Shown in pieces: positions 27,057-36,118 of a stretch of 64,000 nucleotides of DNA. Origin of the DNA: Herbidospora daliensis. Its GTDB lineage: Bacteria > Actinomycetota > Actinomycetes > Streptosporangiales > Streptosporangiaceae. The notes below the pieces were generated by a model, which was not told the DNA's origin, searched no databases, and was given only the letters and a program-made list of their open reading frames with translations. Location of the stretch: assembly GCF_001570585.1 (NCBI RefSeq), contig NZ_BBXF01000002.1, forward strand, positions 930,001 to 994,000, given 5' to 3'. Within the stretch, counting starts at the first letter, position 1. Every line of letters starts with the position of its first letter. The translations under genes and the position numbers were made by a program.

Positions 27057-28379
27057 ATGCCCGCTGGCCCGTTGCAGCCCGGAGACCCGCACGTCCTGGG
27101 CGATTTCCAGCTCGTGGGGCGTCTCGGCGAGGGCGGTCAGGGCATCGTGTACGACGCCCGTTCCCCCGCGGGTGAGCGCGTCGCCGTGAAGCTGGTGCGC
27201 GGCGGCAGCGACCCCGCCATCCGGCGGAGACTGGCGCGCGAGCTCGACTCGGCGCGGCGGGTGGCGCACTTCTGCACCGCCCGGATCCTGCACGCCGAGC
27301 TCGACGCCGCCGCCCCCTTCGTGGTGAGCGAGTTCATCGACGGCCCGTCGCTCTACGACCGGGTGCGCGAGCGGGGGCCGCTGCGCGACGGCGAGCTCGA
27401 CCGGCTGGCCGTGAACACCGCCGCCGCCCTGGCGGCCGTGCACAGCGCCGGGGTGGTGCACCGCGACTTCAAGCCGGCCAACGTGCTGCTCGGGCCCGAC
27501 GGCCCGCGCGTGGTCGACTTCGGCATCGCCCAGCTGGCCGACGCGAGCACGATGCCGACCTCCATCTCCGGCACGCCGCCCTACATGGCCCCTGAGCAGC
27601 TGGGCGGCGTCCACGGGTCGGCCGCCGCCGACGTGTTCTCGTGGGCGGCGACCATCGTCTACGCCGCGACCGGCGAGCCGCCGTTCGGCAACGACACCGT
27701 CGCGGCCGTGTTCAGCCGCATCCTCAACACCGCCCCCCGCCTCGACGGCGTGCCGTCGCCGCTGCGCGAGACCCTGGCCCACTGCCTGGCCAAAGACCCC
27801 GAGGCGCGGCCGACGGCCCACGAGTTGTGGGTGATGCTGATCGGCGTCGGGCCGCAGACGGCCGTGCTGACCCCGAAACGCCGCCGCCCCGCGTCGCGGC
27901 TGGCCGCCGCCGCGGGTGTCGGGTTCGCCGTCGCGGTGACGGCCGGCATCCTCTGGACGGCCCTGAACGGCTCCCCCGAGACGGGCGCCCAGACCGGCGC
28001 CCAGACCGGCCCCGAACCGGCCGTCGAGAGCCAGACCGGCCCGGCTCCGGCCCCGGTCCCGGCCGAGGGCATCCCCGAGTCGTTCGCCGGGACCTGGAGC
28101 GGCGACGTCGTCCGCGACGGGTCCACCACGTTCCCCGTCACCCTCACGCTCGACGGCGGAGAGCAGAGCGGCACCTGGCGGCGGGCCGACTGCGAGCAGG
28201 ACGTGCGGCTCCGCTCGACCCGCGAGAACGGCGCCGTCCTGGAGATGTCCATCGTGCAGGCCGGCCAGTGCGTGGGCGGCGACATCACCCTCGTGCTGGC
28301 CGATCCGGCGATGATGAAGTTCGAGGGCCAGGAGGGCGGCGGCTCCGCCCTCTACAAGGGCGCTCTGCAGAAGGGCTAG
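27057..28379 (+). CDS. receptor-type Ser/Thr protein kinase
   Basis: 440 residues. A Hanks-type kinase occupies ~14-265: glycine loop GRLGEGGQGIVY, lysine in VAVKLV, catalytic loop HRDFKPANVLL, DFG and the APEQ sequence of the activation region. A basic juxtamembrane patch (PKRRRPASR) precedes one transmembrane helix (~278-302). The outside part is a glutamine/alanine-proline spacer and a ~90-residue domain beginning SFAGTWSGDV with two cysteines, not PASTA. Ligand unknown. GGGGGAGG lies four bases before the ATG. Its stop overlaps the convergent lipoprotein gene by four bases. Confidence 0.93.
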   Translation: MPAGPLQPGDPHVLGDFQLVGRLGEGGQGIVYDARSPAGERVAVKLVRGGSDPAIRRRLARELDSARRVAHFCTARILHAELDAAAPFVVSEFIDGPSLYDRVRERGPLRDGELDRLAVNTAAALAAVHSAGVVHRDFKPANVLLGPDGPRVVDFGIAQLADASTMPTSISGTPPYMAPEQLGGVHGSAAADVFSWAATIVYAATGEPPFGNDTVAAVFSRILNTAPRLDGVPSPLRETLAHCLAKDPEARPTAHELWVMLIGVGPQTAVLTPKRRRPASRLAAAAGVGFAVAVTAGILWTALNGSPETGAQTGAQTGPEPAVESQTGPAPAPVPAEGIPESFAGTWSGDVVRDGSTTFPVTLTLDGGEQSGTWRRADCEQDVRLRSTRENGAVLEMSIVQAGQCVGGDITLVLADPAMMKFEGQEGGGSALYKGALQKG

Positions 28380-29143
28380 GCCCGCGCGAGCTGGAAGGTG
28401 TACCCGCCGGTCTTGGCCGCTCCCGACCTGACCACCAGCGCGTACGCGCCGTCGCCGTTGGCGAGCGGGATGGGCGCCTCGTAGCCGCACAGCGGGATCG
28501 GCTGGCGCGCGGTCGCGATGCTCTTGTCGGCGGCGTCGACGAGTTCGACCTCGATGGCCTGGCACGCGCCGTTGCCGCCGATGAGCTTGATCGCCTTCGC
28601 GCCGTCGGAGTCGAACTCGTAGCGGTCGATCCGGCCGGGCACGTCGAGCTGGCCGTTGATGTTCAGGCCGATCGTGGTGGGGATGTCGCGCACCTTCACC
28701 GTGGCGATCCGGAAGCTGTAGGGGCCGACGACGTTCGTCTGGCCGTACACCTCAAGACGGTGTGTTCCGGTCTTGGTCAGCTTCACGACGGTGGAGCCCC
28801 ACGACAGGGCGAAGCCGGAGGGGCTGATCGGTTCGCCGTCGACCTCGGAGACGATCTGGAACTCGATGCCGTCGCCGGACATGTCGGTCACGTAGAACTC
28901 GCGGGCCTCGCCCAGGTCGAGCGGGTAGCTGTCACGCTGTCCGGCGCGGGTGAGCTCGGCGGAGATCTCGGCGCCGTCGGCGACGACGGCCGGGGAATCG
29001 GGCGCGGCCGACTCCTCGGGCGAGGAGGCGGGTTCCGGCGTGGCGGTGCTGACGACGGTGGTGGTGGCGGGCTGTTCGCCGGAGACGGCGGCGCAGCCGG
29101 TCAGTGCGAGGAAGACGACGGCGAGGGGGAGAGCGGCCTTCAT
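28376..29143 (-). CDS. lipoprotein with repeated beta-sandwich domains
   Basis: 255 residues. A lipobox LTGCA follows a hydrophobic leader (residues ~4-16), so the protein should be lipid-anchored on the outer face of the membrane. After a Thr/Pro/Glu spacer, two related ~80-residue beta-rich segments (GQRDSYPLDLG... and GRIDRYEFDSD...) resemble pre-peptidase C-terminal-like domains, with a short cysteine pair in the second (GACQAIEV, PLCGYEA). Function unknown. ATG 29143 begins the lipoprotein signal. Confidence 0.7.
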   Translation of the reverse strand: MKAALPLAVVFLALTGCAAVSGEQPATTTVVSTATPEPASSPEESAAPDSPAVVADGAEISAELTRAGQRDSYPLDLGEAREFYVTDMSGDGIEFQIVSEVDGEPISPSGFALSWGSTVVKLTKTGTHRLEVYGQTNVVGPYSFRIATVKVRDIPTTIGLNINGQLDVPGRIDRYEFDSDGAKAIKLIGGNGACQAIEVELVDAADKSIATARQPIPLCGYEAPIPLANGDGAYALVVRSGAAKTGGYTFQLARA

Positions 29144-29200
29144 GTCACCAATGGTGCTCAATCCGGCTTGCAGTCGGCTTTCCGGCCGCCCTCCCTGCGC

Positions 29201-31408
29201 TCATTCCATGACGGCGTCCATCGTGATCGGCAGGGACCTCATGCGCCTGCCGGTCGCGTGGAAGATGCCGTTGGCGATGGCGGCGGCTACTCCGACCAGC
29301 CCGATCTCGCCGACCCCCTTCACCCCGATGGGGTTGAACGCGTCGGGTTCCCCCACGAACTCGACGTGCACGTCGGGGATGTCGGCGTTGACCGGGATCA
29401 GGTAGTCGCCGAAGGTCGCGTTGGCGATGCGGCCGGTGTCCTTGTCGGTCACCGTGTCCTCGAACAGCGCCATGCCGACCCCGCCGACGGTCCCGCCGAG
29501 GATCTGGCTGCGGGCCAGCTTCTCGTTCAGGATCCGGCCGCCGTCGTTGACCGTGACGATCCGGGCGACCCTGACCCGGCCGAGGTCCTCGTCGACGCGC
29601 ACCTCCACGAACCGGGCGCCGCGCGCCCCGGCGGGGGTCATGCCCATCTGCTCGGGCGTGTTCGGCGTCGAGCTGCCGTCGGCCGACAGCTCGGTCAGGC
29701 CGTGGACGGCCAGGATGCGCGCCAGCGACTCCCCGCGCGTCGGCTCGCCCTTGCGGAACAGGCGGCCCTCCGACACCTCGACGTCCTCGAACGGCACGCC
29801 GGCCAGCGGCGAGAACGGGTCGGTCCCGGCCAGGTCGACGAACTTCTGGATCAGCCGCCCGCACCCGTCGTGCACGGCGCTGCCGAGCGCCGCCGTCAGG
29901 CCGGAGCCGCCGGCGGCGGTGCCCACCGGCATCGAGGAGTCGCCGAGCTGCATCTCGACCTGGCTCACCTCCAGCCCGAGCAGCCCGGCCGCCAGCTGCG
30001 ACATGATCGTGTACGTGCCGGTCCCGATGTCGGTGACGGCGCTGCGGATGTACGCCGACCCGTCGCTCCTGACGATCACCTTGGCCGAACACGGCTGCTG
30101 GTACCAGAAGAAGCTCACCCCGGCCACGCCGTAGCCGACGAGCTCGTGCCCGTCGCGCATCGACCCGATCTCGGGGTTCCGGTTCGACCAGCCGAACCGC
30201 CGCGCGCCCACTTCGAGGCACTGGCGCAGCGCGTTGCTCGACCACGGACGCCCGGTCTTCGGGTCGACCTCCGCGTAGTTCAGCAGCCGTATCTCCAGCG
30301 GGTCGAGCCCGACCTCCCAGGCCAGTTCGTCGATGGCCGACTCCAGCGCGAAGTTGCCCTGCGCGTCGCCGGGGGCGCGCATGAAGTTCGTCCACGGGAT
30401 GTTCAGCCTGACCTGCTGGTCGCGGGTGGTGACGCTGGGGCTGGCGTAGGCCGAGGCCGACACCGAGGAGCAGGGTTCGTACTCGTCGCCGTCGAGCGGG
30501 AGCGTGGTGAGGCTCTCGTGCTCGATCGCGGTCAGCCGGCCGTCGCGGGTCGCGCCGAGCCTGATCCAGTTGATGCTGCTGGTCCGGTGGCCGAGGCCGG
30601 TGAACATCTCGGGCCGGGTCAGCTCCAGCTTCACCGGGCGGCCGACGTGCCGGGCGGCCATCACCGCGAGCGGGATGTGCGACCAGCACCGCAAGCCCGC
30701 GCCGAACCCGCCGCCGACGAACGGCGTCAGCACCCGCACGGCGTCTCGCGGGACGCCGAACATCGCGGCCACCACCTGCTGGATCATGTTCGGCCACTGG
30801 TTGGAGTCGTGCAGGGTCAGCGTGTCGCCGTCCCACGACGCGAGGGTGGTGAACAACCCCAGCGGGTTGTTGGTGTTCTCCGAGGTCGTGTACGTCTGGT
30901 CGATCATCACCGGGGCCCGCTTGAGCGCCGTCCTGACGTCGCCCCAGGCGGTGTCCTCGCCCCACGGGTCCTTGATGCGCTCGGCCCTGGGGTCGTGCGG
31001 GTCGAGGATGGCCTCGTGGTTGTCGTACTCGACGTCGATCAGCCGCGCGGCGGCGGTCGCGTTCTGCTGTGTGTCGGCGACGACCACGGCGACGTACTGG
31101 CCGTAGAAGCGGATCTGGTCGTCCTGGAGCGGGGGCTGCGGGTTCTTGATGAACGTCGCGGGCGCCTCGCCCAGGTGGTCGGCGTTCTCGTGGGTGATCA
31201 CTTCGAGCACGCCGGGCGACTTCACGGCGGCCGTCGTGTCGATGCGCCTGATCCGCCCCGACGGGATGGTCGAACGCACCACGGCGGCGTAGGCCATGCC
31301 GGGCAGGTTGAAGTCGTTGGGGTATCTGGCCTGGCCGGTCACCTTGAGCGGCCCGTCGACGCGGTCGACCCCCGCTCCCAGGATGCGCGGCTGCTGGATA
31401 GTCGTCAC
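29201..31408 (-). CDS. molybdenum aldehyde oxidoreductase, molybdopterin-binding subunit (PaoC-like)
   Basis: 735 residues starting at GTG. It has the xanthine-oxidase-family features GGGFGAGLRCW (cofactor/substrate gate), MRAPGDAQGNFALESAIDEL and VKGVGEIGLVGVAAAIANG, which holds the catalytic glutamate. The CO-dehydrogenase signature is absent, so it should oxidise aldehydes or purine-like compounds. The gene order (2Fe-2S, FAD, Mo) and the cysteine motif of the FAD subunit resemble E. coli PaoABC. Its start overlaps the stop of the FAD subunit gene (GTGA), so the three are translated in step. No molybdenum-insertion chaperone (XdhC/PaoD) is adjacent. Confidence 0.93.
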   Translation of the reverse strand: MTTIQQPRILGAGVDRVDGPLKVTGQARYPNDFNLPGMAYAAVVRSTIPSGRIRRIDTTAAVKSPGVLEVITHENADHLGEAPATFIKNPQPPLQDDQIRFYGQYVAVVVADTQQNATAAARLIDVEYDNHEAILDPHDPRAERIKDPWGEDTAWGDVRTALKRAPVMIDQTYTTSENTNNPLGLFTTLASWDGDTLTLHDSNQWPNMIQQVVAAMFGVPRDAVRVLTPFVGGGFGAGLRCWSHIPLAVMAARHVGRPVKLELTRPEMFTGLGHRTSSINWIRLGATRDGRLTAIEHESLTTLPLDGDEYEPCSSVSASAYASPSVTTRDQQVRLNIPWTNFMRAPGDAQGNFALESAIDELAWEVGLDPLEIRLLNYAEVDPKTGRPWSSNALRQCLEVGARRFGWSNRNPEIGSMRDGHELVGYGVAGVSFFWYQQPCSAKVIVRSDGSAYIRSAVTDIGTGTYTIMSQLAAGLLGLEVSQVEMQLGDSSMPVGTAAGGSGLTAALGSAVHDGCGRLIQKFVDLAGTDPFSPLAGVPFEDVEVSEGRLFRKGEPTRGESLARILAVHGLTELSADGSSTPNTPEQMGMTPAGARGARFVEVRVDEDLGRVRVARIVTVNDGGRILNEKLARSQILGGTVGGVGMALFEDTVTDKDTGRIANATFGDYLIPVNADIPDVHVEFVGEPDAFNPIGVKGVGEIGLVGVAAAIANGIFHATGRRMRSLPITMDAVME

Positions 31409-32385
31409 GAGGTCACCTCCGTGAGGGCGCGGATCAGGGTCCGCTTGGCCAGTTCGACCTTGAACGCGGTGCCCGGCACGATGAACGGGTCGCGGATCAT
31501 GCCGTCGGCCGCGCTCCGGAAGGTGTCGGGGGTGGCGGGCGCCTCGCGCAGCACCTCTTCGGCCTCGAAGCCGCGCCACGGGATGGTGCCGACGCCGCCC
31601 ATGGCGACCCGGGCCTCCTTGATGACCGGCCCGTCCATGACCACCGCGACGGCGGCGGAGGTGAGCGCGAACTCGTACGAGGCCCGGTCCCGGATCTTCA
31701 GGTAGATCGACCTGGTCCCCTCCGGCGGCAACGGGATGTCGACCGCCGTGATGAGCTCGCCGTGCCGCAGCACGTTCTCCCGGTCGGGCGTCTCACCGGG
31801 CATCAGATAGAACTGCGTCAGCGGTACGAGCCGCTCGCCCTCCTCGCTCTGGATGTGCACCACCGCGTCGAGCGCCGACAGCGGCACCGCCATGTCGGAG
31901 GCGTGCAACGCGATGCAGGCCGGGCTCGCGCCGAGGATGGCGTGCATGCGCGCCACGCTGTTGACCGCCTCGCAGCCCGACCCCGGCTCCCGCTTGTTGC
32001 ACGCCGGCACGGCCGGATCGCGGAAGTAGCGGCACCGGGTCCGCTGCAGCAGGTTCCCGCCGATGGTCGCCATGTTGCGCAACTGCACCGAGGCCCCGCG
32101 CAGCAGCGCCTCCACGACGAACGGCGCCCGTTCCATGAGCGTCCGGTCGGCCGCCAGCTCCTCCATGGTGGTCAGCGCCCCCACCTGGAGCATCGTCCCG
32201 TTCCTGCGCACCCCTCTGAGCGGCAGCCGGGTGATGTCGACCAGCAGGTCGGGATGGAAGACGCCGTCCTTCATCAGGTCGACCTCGGTCGTGCCGCCCG
32301 CCAGGAAGTCGGCCTCCGGGTCGTGCGCGACGGCCCGTATCGCCTCGGCGACCGTGGAGGGCCGCTCGTAGCGGAACTCACGCAT
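31405..32385 (-). CDS. aldehyde oxidoreductase FAD-binding subunit (PaoB-like)
   Basis: 326 residues. FAD motifs LAGGTTEVDLMKDG (~31-44) and TIGGNLLQRTRC (~110) match the family. The latter is followed by an inserted loop with Cys at TRC, PAC, SGC and PAC (CRYF...CNKREPGSGC...ACIAL), the four-cysteine insert that holds a [4Fe-4S] cluster in PaoB-type subunits. It mediates electron flow between the Mo and 2Fe-2S subunits. ATG start overlaps the 2Fe-2S gene by eight bases. Confidence 0.92.
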   Translation of the reverse strand: MREFRYERPSTVAEAIRAVAHDPEADFLAGGTTEVDLMKDGVFHPDLLVDITRLPLRGVRRNGTMLQVGALTTMEELAADRTLMERAPFVVEALLRGASVQLRNMATIGGNLLQRTRCRYFRDPAVPACNKREPGSGCEAVNSVARMHAILGASPACIALHASDMAVPLSALDAVVHIQSEEGERLVPLTQFYLMPGETPDRENVLRHGELITAVDIPLPPEGTRSIYLKIRDRASYEFALTSAAVAVVMDGPVIKEARVAMGGVGTIPWRGFEAEEVLREAPATPDTFRSAADGMIRDPFIVPGTAFKVELAKRTLIRALTEVTS

Positions 32386-32824
32386 GACGCGCCACCTCCC
32401 GCACGGCCGCGACGATGTTGGAGTAGGCCCCGCAGCGGCACAGGTTGCCGCTCATGTACTCGCGGATGTCGGCATCCGTACCGGCCCGGTTCTCCCCGAG
32501 CAGCGCCACGGCCGACATGATCTGCCCCGACGTGCAGTAACCGCACTGGAAGGCGTCGTGCCGGACGAACGCGTCCTGCATCGGATGGGACTCCAGGCCC
32601 TCGATCGTGGTGATCTCCCGCCCGTCGCACTGCGCGGCCAGCGTGAGACAGGCGAGGACCCGCCTGCCGTCGCAGAGCACCGTGCAGGCGCCGCAGGCGC
32701 CCTGGTCACAGCCCTTCTTGGTGCCGGTGAGGTCGAGTCTGTCGCGGAGGGCGTCGAGGAGAGTGACCCTGGGGTCGGCCAGGTCCAGCGGATATTCCGT
32801 GCCGTTGACGGTCAGCGTGGTCAT
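32378..32824 (-). CDS. aldehyde oxidoreductase 2Fe-2S subunit (PaoA-like)
   Basis: 148 residues. Two cluster motifs are present: CDQGACGACTVLC (plant-ferredoxin type) and FQCGYCTSGQ...GNLCRCGAY (helical type), as in the small subunit of xanthine-oxidase-family enzymes. No Tat leader is visible, so the enzyme is probably cytoplasmic, unlike E. coli PaoA. GGGGGA lies five bases before the ATG at 32824. It is the first gene of the three-subunit operon. Confidence 0.93.
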   Translation of the reverse strand: MTTLTVNGTEYPLDLADPRVTLLDALRDRLDLTGTKKGCDQGACGACTVLCDGRRVLACLTLAAQCDGREITTIEGLESHPMQDAFVRHDAFQCGYCTSGQIMSAVALLGENRAGTDADIREYMSGNLCRCGAYSNIVAAVREVARHA

Positions 32825-32940
32825 GAGGTCCCCCTTTGTAGCGACGCTAACCATCGGGGTGGGGACCGGGACAAGCCTGTACGGATGAGGATCAACGCCC
32901 GCATGGGGGAGATCTGACCTGCGCCTGGCCTGCGGCCGTT

Positions 32941-33351
32941 TCAGCCCGCCAGCAAGTCGTGCAGGGCGTCGAGCCCGTCGCGGTAGATGGTGGTGAACAA
33001 CTCGACCGCCGCGTCGTCGCTCCCCGTCGTCGGGGTGAAACGCCCCGACCACACCACCTCGGCGGCCCCGGGCACCGGATAGACCCGCAGCGTGGACAGA
33101 TAACCGGTGACCGGGAAGGGCCCCTCGACGATGGCGTAGGTGTAACAGCGCTCGGCCTCGTTGAAGGACAACAGCCGCTCGACGATCACCCCGCCGTCGG
33201 GGTTCACCAGCCGGCGCACCCGCCCCCCGTCGAGCATCGTGCTCTCGGGGATGTACGGAAGCCAGTCGGGCAGGGCGTGGAACCCGCCGATGAGCTCCCA
33301 GACCCGCTCGGGCGAGGCGGGCATCACGCGGCTGACCGAGGTAGAGGCCAT
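32941..33351 (-). CDS. SRPBCC-family protein
   Basis: 136 residues of the START/Bet v 1-like superfamily, beginning SRVMPASPERVWELIGGFHALPDWLPYI, the strand-helix-turn typical of polyketide-cyclase-like SRPBCC proteins, and ending in a long helix TTIYRDGLDALHDLLAG. It should bind a hydrophobic ligand in an internal cavity. Encoded 116 bp upstream of the aldehyde oxidoreductase genes and 28 bp downstream of the aldo/keto reductase, all on the same strand. Confidence 0.85.
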   Translation of the reverse strand: MASTSVSRVMPASPERVWELIGGFHALPDWLPYIPESTMLDGGRVRRLVNPDGGVIVERLLSFNEAERCYTYAIVEGPFPVTGYLSTLRVYPVPGAAEVVWSGRFTPTTGSDDAAVELFTTIYRDGLDALHDLLAG

Positions 33352-33379
33352 GATCGTTTCTCCAGGTGGTCGTGTGTGG

Positions 33380-34390
33380 TCAGACGCCGTCGGGAAGCGG
33401 CGCGGCCGGGCTGACCAGCCCCTGAGCGCGCAACTCCTGCCAGAACGCGGCCGGGACGACCTCGTCCACGGCGGCGACGTCCTCGGCGATCCGGCTGGGC
33501 CGGGTCGCGCCGGGGATGACGGCGGCGGCCACCGGATGGGCCAGCGAGAACTGAAGGGCCGCGGCCTTGATCCCGACCCCGTGCCGGTCGGCGAGATCCT
33601 TGATCTTCCGGACCCGCTCGACGATCTCCGGCGGCGCCTGCTGATACTCGAAGTGCGTGCCCCCGGCCAGCACCCCGGAGCTGTAGGGCCCGCCGACGAC
33701 CATGCCGACGTCCTGCTCCTGCGCCATGGGCAGCAGCCGCTGGAGGGCGTGCTCGTGGTCGAGCAGCGTGTACCGCCCGGCCAGCAGGAAACCGTCAGGC
33801 TGCGGCTCCTCCAGGGCCAGCGTCAACTCGATCGGCTCGGTCCGGTTGACCCCCAGCCCCCAGGCCCTGATGACCCCTTCGTCGCGCAGCCGGGACAGGG
33901 TCCGGAAGGCACCGGTACGGGCCTCCTCGAACTTCCGCAACCACTCGTCGCCGTTGAAGTCCTGGGCGATGTCGTGAACCCAGACGATGTCCAGCCGATC
34001 GACACCCAGCCGCTTCAGACTGTCCTCGATCGACCGCTCAGTGGCCTCGGCGGTCCACACGTTGATCATCTCGTTCGGGCGGCCGTGCTCGAACAGGCCG
34101 CCCTTGTCCCCAAGATCACGCGCCCCGACCTGGACCTCGTCGAGGATCACCCGCCCGACCTTGGTAGACAGGACGTAGGAGTCGCGCGGCTTCGTCGACA
34201 ACAAGGCGCCGAGCCTCGATTCGGCCAGCCCGGCGCCGTAGAAGGGGGCGGTGTCGTAGTAGCGGGTGCCCTGATCCCACGCGGCCTCCAGGGTGGCGTG
34301 GACCTCGTCCTCGGGGACCGCGCGGAACATGTTGCCCAGGGGAGCGGTGCCGAAGCCGCGGCGGCCGGGCAGGATCTCCGTCAGGGACAT
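33380..34390 (-). CDS. aldo/keto reductase (aldose dehydrogenase-like)
   Basis: 336 residues. It has FYDTAPFYG-like DTAPFYGAGLAE with the catalytic Asp/Tyr, LSTKVGR with the lysine and IVWVHDI in place of the usual catalytic-His loop. PLGNMFRAVPEDEVHATLEAAWDQGTRYYDTAPFYG is characteristic of D-threo-aldose 1-dehydrogenases, which oxidise L-fucose-type sugars or reduce related compounds with NAD(P). It starts the run leading into the SRPBCC and aldehyde-oxidoreductase genes. Confidence 0.88.
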   Translation of the reverse strand: MSLTEILPGRRGFGTAPLGNMFRAVPEDEVHATLEAAWDQGTRYYDTAPFYGAGLAESRLGALLSTKPRDSYVLSTKVGRVILDEVQVGARDLGDKGGLFEHGRPNEMINVWTAEATERSIEDSLKRLGVDRLDIVWVHDIAQDFNGDEWLRKFEEARTGAFRTLSRLRDEGVIRAWGLGVNRTEPIELTLALEEPQPDGFLLAGRYTLLDHEHALQRLLPMAQEQDVGMVVGGPYSSGVLAGGTHFEYQQAPPEIVERVRKIKDLADRHGVGIKAAALQFSLAHPVAAAVIPGATRPSRIAEDVAAVDEVVPAAFWQELRAQGLVSPAAPLPDGV

Positions 34391-34492
34391 GGCAGGCCTT
34401 CTCTCACCGCGCGGGACCGTCTGGGATCAGATTCCCGCTGGTGGGGGCGAGTGCCACGTGGGTTGGGCAAAGATGCGGTGATGCGGCAACAG

Positions 34493-34524
34493 AAAAAGGC
34501 CCGACCCACTGAGTGGATCAGACC
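34493..34524 (-). terminator. rho-independent terminator of tRNA-Pro
   Basis: Read on the minus strand, a 12-bp stem with three G-T pairs (34513-34524 against 34498-34509) and a TCA loop is followed by TTTTT (34497-34493). It lies 20 bp after the 3' end of the tRNA gene. Confidence 0.85.
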
Positions 34525-34544
34525 TTCGCCTGCTTACTACACCG

Positions 34545-34618
34545 TCGGGGTGGCGGGATTTGAACCCACGACCTCTTCGTCCCGAACGAAGCGCGCTGCC
34601 AAGCTGCGCTACACCCCG
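34545..34618 (-). tRNA. tRNA-Pro(CGG)
   Basis: 74 bases fold into a normal cloverleaf. Acceptor stem CGGGGTG/CACCCCG with discriminator A; anticodon stem CTTCG/CGAAG enclosing TTCGGGA, so the anticodon is CGG (reads CCG, proline); T arm GTGGG-TTCAAAT-CCCGC. CCA is not encoded. It lies alone between the metallophosphoesterase and an aldo/keto reductase gene. Confidence 0.95.
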
Positions 34619-34636
34619 GTGCTTTCTGCCTCGTTG

Positions 34637-34642
34637 AGTCTA
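34637..34642 (-). promoter_or_regulatory. putative -10 element of tRNA-Pro
   Basis: Minus-strand TAGACT lies 18 bases before the tRNA 5' end and fits the actinomycete -10 consensus. No convincing -35 at standard spacing was found (GTGACG is 20 bases upstream). Confidence 0.4.
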
Positions 34643-34664
34643 GCGGACTTTCGCCGCGCTTGCG

Positions 34665-35567
34665 TCACCGCGCCACGCGGGGCACCAGAGTCAGCAGCGT
34701 CGCCTCCGGCGGGCAGGCGAACCGCGCCGGGGCGAAGGGGGAGGTCCCGAGCCCAGCGGACACGTGGAGCCACGCCGACTCGTGGTGGGACAAACCCTTC
34801 ACCCGGGCCCGATCGATCCCGCAGTTGGTCACCAGGGCCCCGTAGAAGGGGATGCAGAGCTGCCCCCCGTGCGTGTGCCCGGCCAGCAGCAGCTGGTAGC
34901 CGTCGGCCGCGAAGCGGGTCATGTTCCGGGGCTCGGGGGAGTGCATGACCCCCAGGCGCAGGTCGGCGTCGGCGGGCGCCGGCCCTGCGATGCGGTCGTA
35001 GCGGTCGAGGTCGATGTGGGAGTCGTTGATGCCGCCGACCGCCACGTCGAGGTCGCCGGCCTTCAGGCGGGCCGTGGTGTTGTTCATGTCGAGCCAGCCG
35101 GCCGACGTCATCGCCGTGCCGAGTTCCAGCCACGGCAGGTCGGGGATGTTCCGCTTCTTGCTCTCGGTCTTGGACGTCCGCCACAGGTACTTCGCCGGGT
35201 TCTTGAAGTGCGGCGAGTACATGTCGTTGGAGCCGTACACGAAAAGACCGGGGAGATCGAGGAAGGGCTCGACGGCGCGCAGGTAGGCCGGGATCGCGTC
35301 GGGGTGGGAGATCGTGTCGCCGGTGTTGACCACCAGGTCGGGTTCGAGCCGCGACAGCGACCGCACCCAGTTGATCAGGCGGGTGCGGCCGGGGGTGAGG
35401 TGCAGGTCGGAGATCTGCAGGATCTTCACGGGGCGACGGCCGGGTTCGAGGACCGGCACGTCGAAGCGGCGCAGCCGGAACCAGTTGCGCTCGACGATCG
35501 ACGCGTAGCCCAGGCCGGCGAGCCCGAGACCGACCACTCCCAAAGGTACCGCTACGACTTTCCGCAC
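34665..35567 (-). CDS. metallophosphoesterase
   Basis: 300 residues. A short hydrophobic N-terminus (VAVPLGVVGLGLAGLGYASI) may anchor it to the membrane. The calcineurin-like metal motifs are in order: QISDLHLT, VVNTGDTI, GSND (where GNHD is usual), GVMHSPEP and AGHTHGGQ. It hydrolyses phosphodiesters or phosphomonoesters; UshA/YkuE-like members act on lipid-linked or nucleotide substrates. GND-to-SND is a notable change at the usual catalytic Asn-His pair. In Mycobacterium the homologue (Rv3683) also lies next to ponA2. Confidence 0.88.
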   Translation of the reverse strand: MRKVVAVPLGVVGLGLAGLGYASIVERNWFRLRRFDVPVLEPGRRPVKILQISDLHLTPGRTRLINWVRSLSRLEPDLVVNTGDTISHPDAIPAYLRAVEPFLDLPGLFVYGSNDMYSPHFKNPAKYLWRTSKTESKKRNIPDLPWLELGTAMTSAGWLDMNNTTARLKAGDLDVAVGGINDSHIDLDRYDRIAGPAPADADLRLGVMHSPEPRNMTRFAADGYQLLLAGHTHGGQLCIPFYGALVTNCGIDRARVKGLSHHESAWLHVSAGLGTSPFAPARFACPPEATLLTLVPRVAR

Positions 35568-35648
35568 ATCCCAATCATGCCCGAACGCCGGGTGAGCCCG
35601 GGATAACCCGGAGAGATCCCGGGCTGGGACACGGCAAGATAGTGGGCC

Positions 35649-36104
35649 ATGAGCGCTCTCAAAGACAGGCTGAAGGCCGACCTCACGACTTCGCTGAAGG
35701 CTCGTGACGACATCCGGCTGCGGACCATCCGCATGGCGCTGGCCGCCATCAACGTCGAGGAGGTCGCGGGCAAGGCCGTCCGTGAGCTGAGCGACGACGA
35801 GATCGTCAAGGTCCTCACCAAGGAGGCCAAGAAGCGCCGCGAGGCGGCCGAGGCGTTCGCCGGGGCGGGGCGCGAGGAGCAGGCCAAGGCCGAGCTGGAG
35901 GAGCAGGCCGTGCTGGAGGCGTACCTCCCGGCGCAGCTCTCCGACGCCGAGCTGGCCACGCTCGTCGACGAGGCGATCGCCGAGACCGGGGCGGCCGGGC
36001 CGCAGGCCATGGGCCAGGTCATGAAGGTCGTCAACCCGAAGGTCGCGGGGCGGGCCGAGGGCGGCCGGGTCGCGGCGGCGGTGAAGGCGCGCCTGGCGGG
36101 CTGA
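35649..36104 (+). CDS. GatB/YqeY-domain protein
   Basis: 151 residues, entirely YqeY-like: alpha-helical, lysine/glutamate-rich (DDEIVKVLTKEAKKRREAAEAFAGAGR), then EAYLPAQLSD...GPQAMGQVMKVVNPKVAGRAEGGRVAAAVKARL, the tRNA-binding tail shared with GatB of the amidotransferase. Precise role unknown. It is a single gene, divergent from the metallophosphoesterase and ended by a strong terminator. Confidence 0.92.
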   Translation: MSALKDRLKADLTTSLKARDDIRLRTIRMALAAINVEEVAGKAVRELSDDEIVKVLTKEAKKRREAAEAFAGAGREEQAKAELEEQAVLEAYLPAQLSDAELATLVDEAIAETGAAGPQAMGQVMKVVNPKVAGRAEGGRVAAAVKARLAG

Positions 36105-36118
36105 TCCGGCGTACCGAG

